The notes under the pieces are model-generated. The model was given only the letters and a program-made list of their open reading frames with translations. It did no database searches and had not been told where the DNA came from. The position numbers and the translations under genes are program-made. This document shows positions 24,705 to 25,453 of a DNA stretch of 25,453 nucleotides, in pieces. Source of the stretch: a virus; the IMG/VR virus record IMGVR_UViG_3300006924_000150, positions 1-25,453 of that record. The stretch is one strand, 5' to 3'. The stretch's first letter is position 1. Each line of letters begins with the position of its first letter.

Positions 24705-24915
24705 CTTCTGTCCAATATCTATAGCTGAACTGATCACCAAAAGAATCAATCTCTTTTTGCGGATAGCCATTTGCGACTAACCACTCTGCTACATTAAAGT
24801 CTTTAACTACACCGTAGTCAGTGCCACCGTAATGTATTGTAGCTTCTTTTGGTAATGCTCTTGGAAATCCATATAGATATCCCGAAGGTACATCACACAT
24901 AAGAACTTTACTCAT
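24697..24915 (-). CDS. Conserved phage hypothetical protein, 72 aa
   Basis: MSKVLMCDVPSGYLYGFPRA, then LPKEATIHYGGTDYGVVKDF, VAEWLVANGYPQKEIDSFGD and QFSYRYWTEDE. The 'MSKVLMCDVPSG..YGFP.ALP' start and 'WLV..GYPQK.IDSFG' block recur in marine T4-like phages to my memory, without function. AGGAG is eight bases before the ATG at 24915. Coupled by ATGA to the upstream gene's stop. No targeting signal. Confidence 0.78.
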   Translation of the reverse strand: MSKVLMCDVPSGYLYGFPRALPKEATIHYGGTDYGVVKDFNVAEWLVANGYPQKEIDSFGDQFSYRYWTEDE

Positions 24916-25169
24916 AAGATATACTCCTCATTCTCATTCTCCCAGTATCGGACAATGTTGTACATACCCATAGATAACATGTCGCCATAATGCTCATCAA
25001 GTTCTTCTGCAACAGCAATCACTTCTTCGATTTGCTCTTTCGTTAACTCAGAAATTTCTTCACACCCAAAATGTTCTTCGACATGATTTTCTGCCCATTG
25101 TGTAGCTTCACCTTCTAACCAGTCAAGCATCTTGTGGGCACGATGTACTGCAAACTTACCTTCGCTCAT
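24912..25169 (-). CDS. Hypothetical protein, 85 aa, helical and acidic
   Basis: Start at 25169 (MSEGKFAVHRAHKMLDWLEG) with a strong TGGAGG site; an upstream ATG at 25193 lies over the previous gene. Helical, acidic, with LTKEQIEEVIAVAEELDEHY and MGMYNIVRYWENENEEY. No known domain. Coupled by ATGA to the downstream gene and overlapping the upstream membrane-protein gene by 4 nt. Confidence 0.72.
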   Translation of the reverse strand: MSEGKFAVHRAHKMLDWLEGEATQWAENHVEEHFGCEEISELTKEQIEEVIAVAEELDEHYGDMLSMGMYNIVRYWENENEEYIL

Positions 25170-25423
25170 TTTTTCCTCCATTCGGTAATCCATTTGGCAC
25201 CATCACGTTCAGCATCAATAAAGACACCATTAGTAATAGCGATAGGAATTAGAATAGACACGTGAACCCAGATACTTGTTACGATATCGTATCCCATGAA
25301 GCCCATGTGGTAGATTGCTATCATACCAAAGAATGCACTCCACATGATAAACAGTACAAGCATAAAGTATGTTTGCATGACGGGATCAGGAATAAAACGT
25401 AAAGGATTATACTTTACATTCAT
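25166..25423 (-). CDS. Conserved phage membrane protein, 85 aa
   Basis: Begins MNVKYNPLRFIPDPVMQTYF; hydrophobic segments at about 17-39 (MLVLFIMWSAFFGMIAIYHM) and 44-64 (DIVTSIWVHVSILIPIAIT), then NGVFIDAERDGAKWITEWRK. The 'KYNPLR.IPDPVMQ.YFML' start and 'VFIDAERDGAKW' end match small membrane proteins I recall from T4-like cyanophages. Two helices, function unknown. ATG at 25423 has only a weak ribosome site. The 30 bases upstream to the window edge may be the end of another gene. Confidence 0.78.
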   Translation of the reverse strand: MNVKYNPLRFIPDPVMQTYFMLVLFIMWSAFFGMIAIYHMGFMGYDIVTSIWVHVSILIPIAITNGVFIDAERDGAKWITEWRKK

Positions 25424-25453
25424 TATTAATCGCCAACAGTCTACGGCAAATAC

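Noticed and set aside
1-25453. CRISPR arrays, insertion sequences, integrases, attachment sites
   Set aside because: No regularly spaced repeats, transposase or integrase motifs, or tRNA-end duplications were seen in reading the window.
25409-25453. Possible end of an upstream gene (reading ...LLAINNECKV then stop) at the right edge
   Set aside because: Only about a dozen codons are visible, too few to separate a real gene end from chance.

Overview
The window looks like a stretch of a T4-type myovirus genome, probably from a marine or other aquatic host. Four things point that way. (1) It carries a PhoH-like ATPase, a T4 gp33.2-type RNase H (rnh), a PAAR spike-tip protein, a large tail fibre/adhesin beginning MTLPSSGAIS, and a glutaredoxin. 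(2) Many small ORFs are of a kind I associate with marine T4-like phages. (3) Genes are tightly packed and often overlap by ATGA. (4) Two promoter classes are present: near-consensus sigma70 promoters (TTGACA, 16-17 nt, TATAAT-like), and octamers identical or nearly identical to the T4 late promoter TATAAATA. The sequence is AT-rich. The host cannot be named from the sequence.

Layout. 1-10078 (minus strand) is mostly early and metabolic genes: small hypotheticals, a MESH1/SpoT-like HD hydrolase, a PD-(D/E)XK nuclease, the PAAR protein with two tiny upstream genes, PhoH, an FmdB-like protein, a HAD phosphatase, a DUF6433-like protein, RNase H, conserved marine-phage proteins, a GT-B glycosyltransferase, an SH3-like protein and a glutaredoxin. 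Eight strong sigma70 promoters punctuate it, most with the -35 box at or just after the stop codon of the preceding gene. 10175-15999 (plus strand) is a single cassette behind a T4-late-like octamer and ending in a strong terminator. It encodes five consecutive proteins with signal peptides, a membrane-anchored coiled-coil protein, a class 3 lipase, a transglutaminase-like cysteine protease, and several small membrane proteins including one with an EF-hand. It looks like an envelope, lysis or virion-decoration module. 15998-19785 (minus) holds a secreted protein and the 1149-aa glycine-rich tail fibre, behind a perfect TATAAATA.

19851-20992 (minus) is a tRNA operon: Leu-TAG, Met/Ile-CAT, Pro-TGG and Arg-ACG, each with encoded CCA. 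Two very small genes and a long inverted repeat are interleaved with the tRNAs, along with about 340 bases of hairpin-rich, apparently non-coding sequence. One small gene runs 23 nt into tRNA-Pro. 20997-25423 (mostly minus) is a run of small conserved phage genes, including a tandem pair of paralogous membrane proteins and a 2OG-Fe(II) oxygenase. A plus-strand CHAP/NlpC-like putative endolysin sits directly on a late promoter octamer.

The most interesting points are: the repeated early-promoter cassettes whose spacers often contain unrelated palindromes; the exported-protein cassette, with two hydrophobic segments encoded in overlapping frames at 10750-10820; the gene/tRNA overlap; and the branched inverted repeat and structured RNA in the tRNA operon. 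All homology statements rest on reading motifs by eye and on memory of the families; no database search was run.
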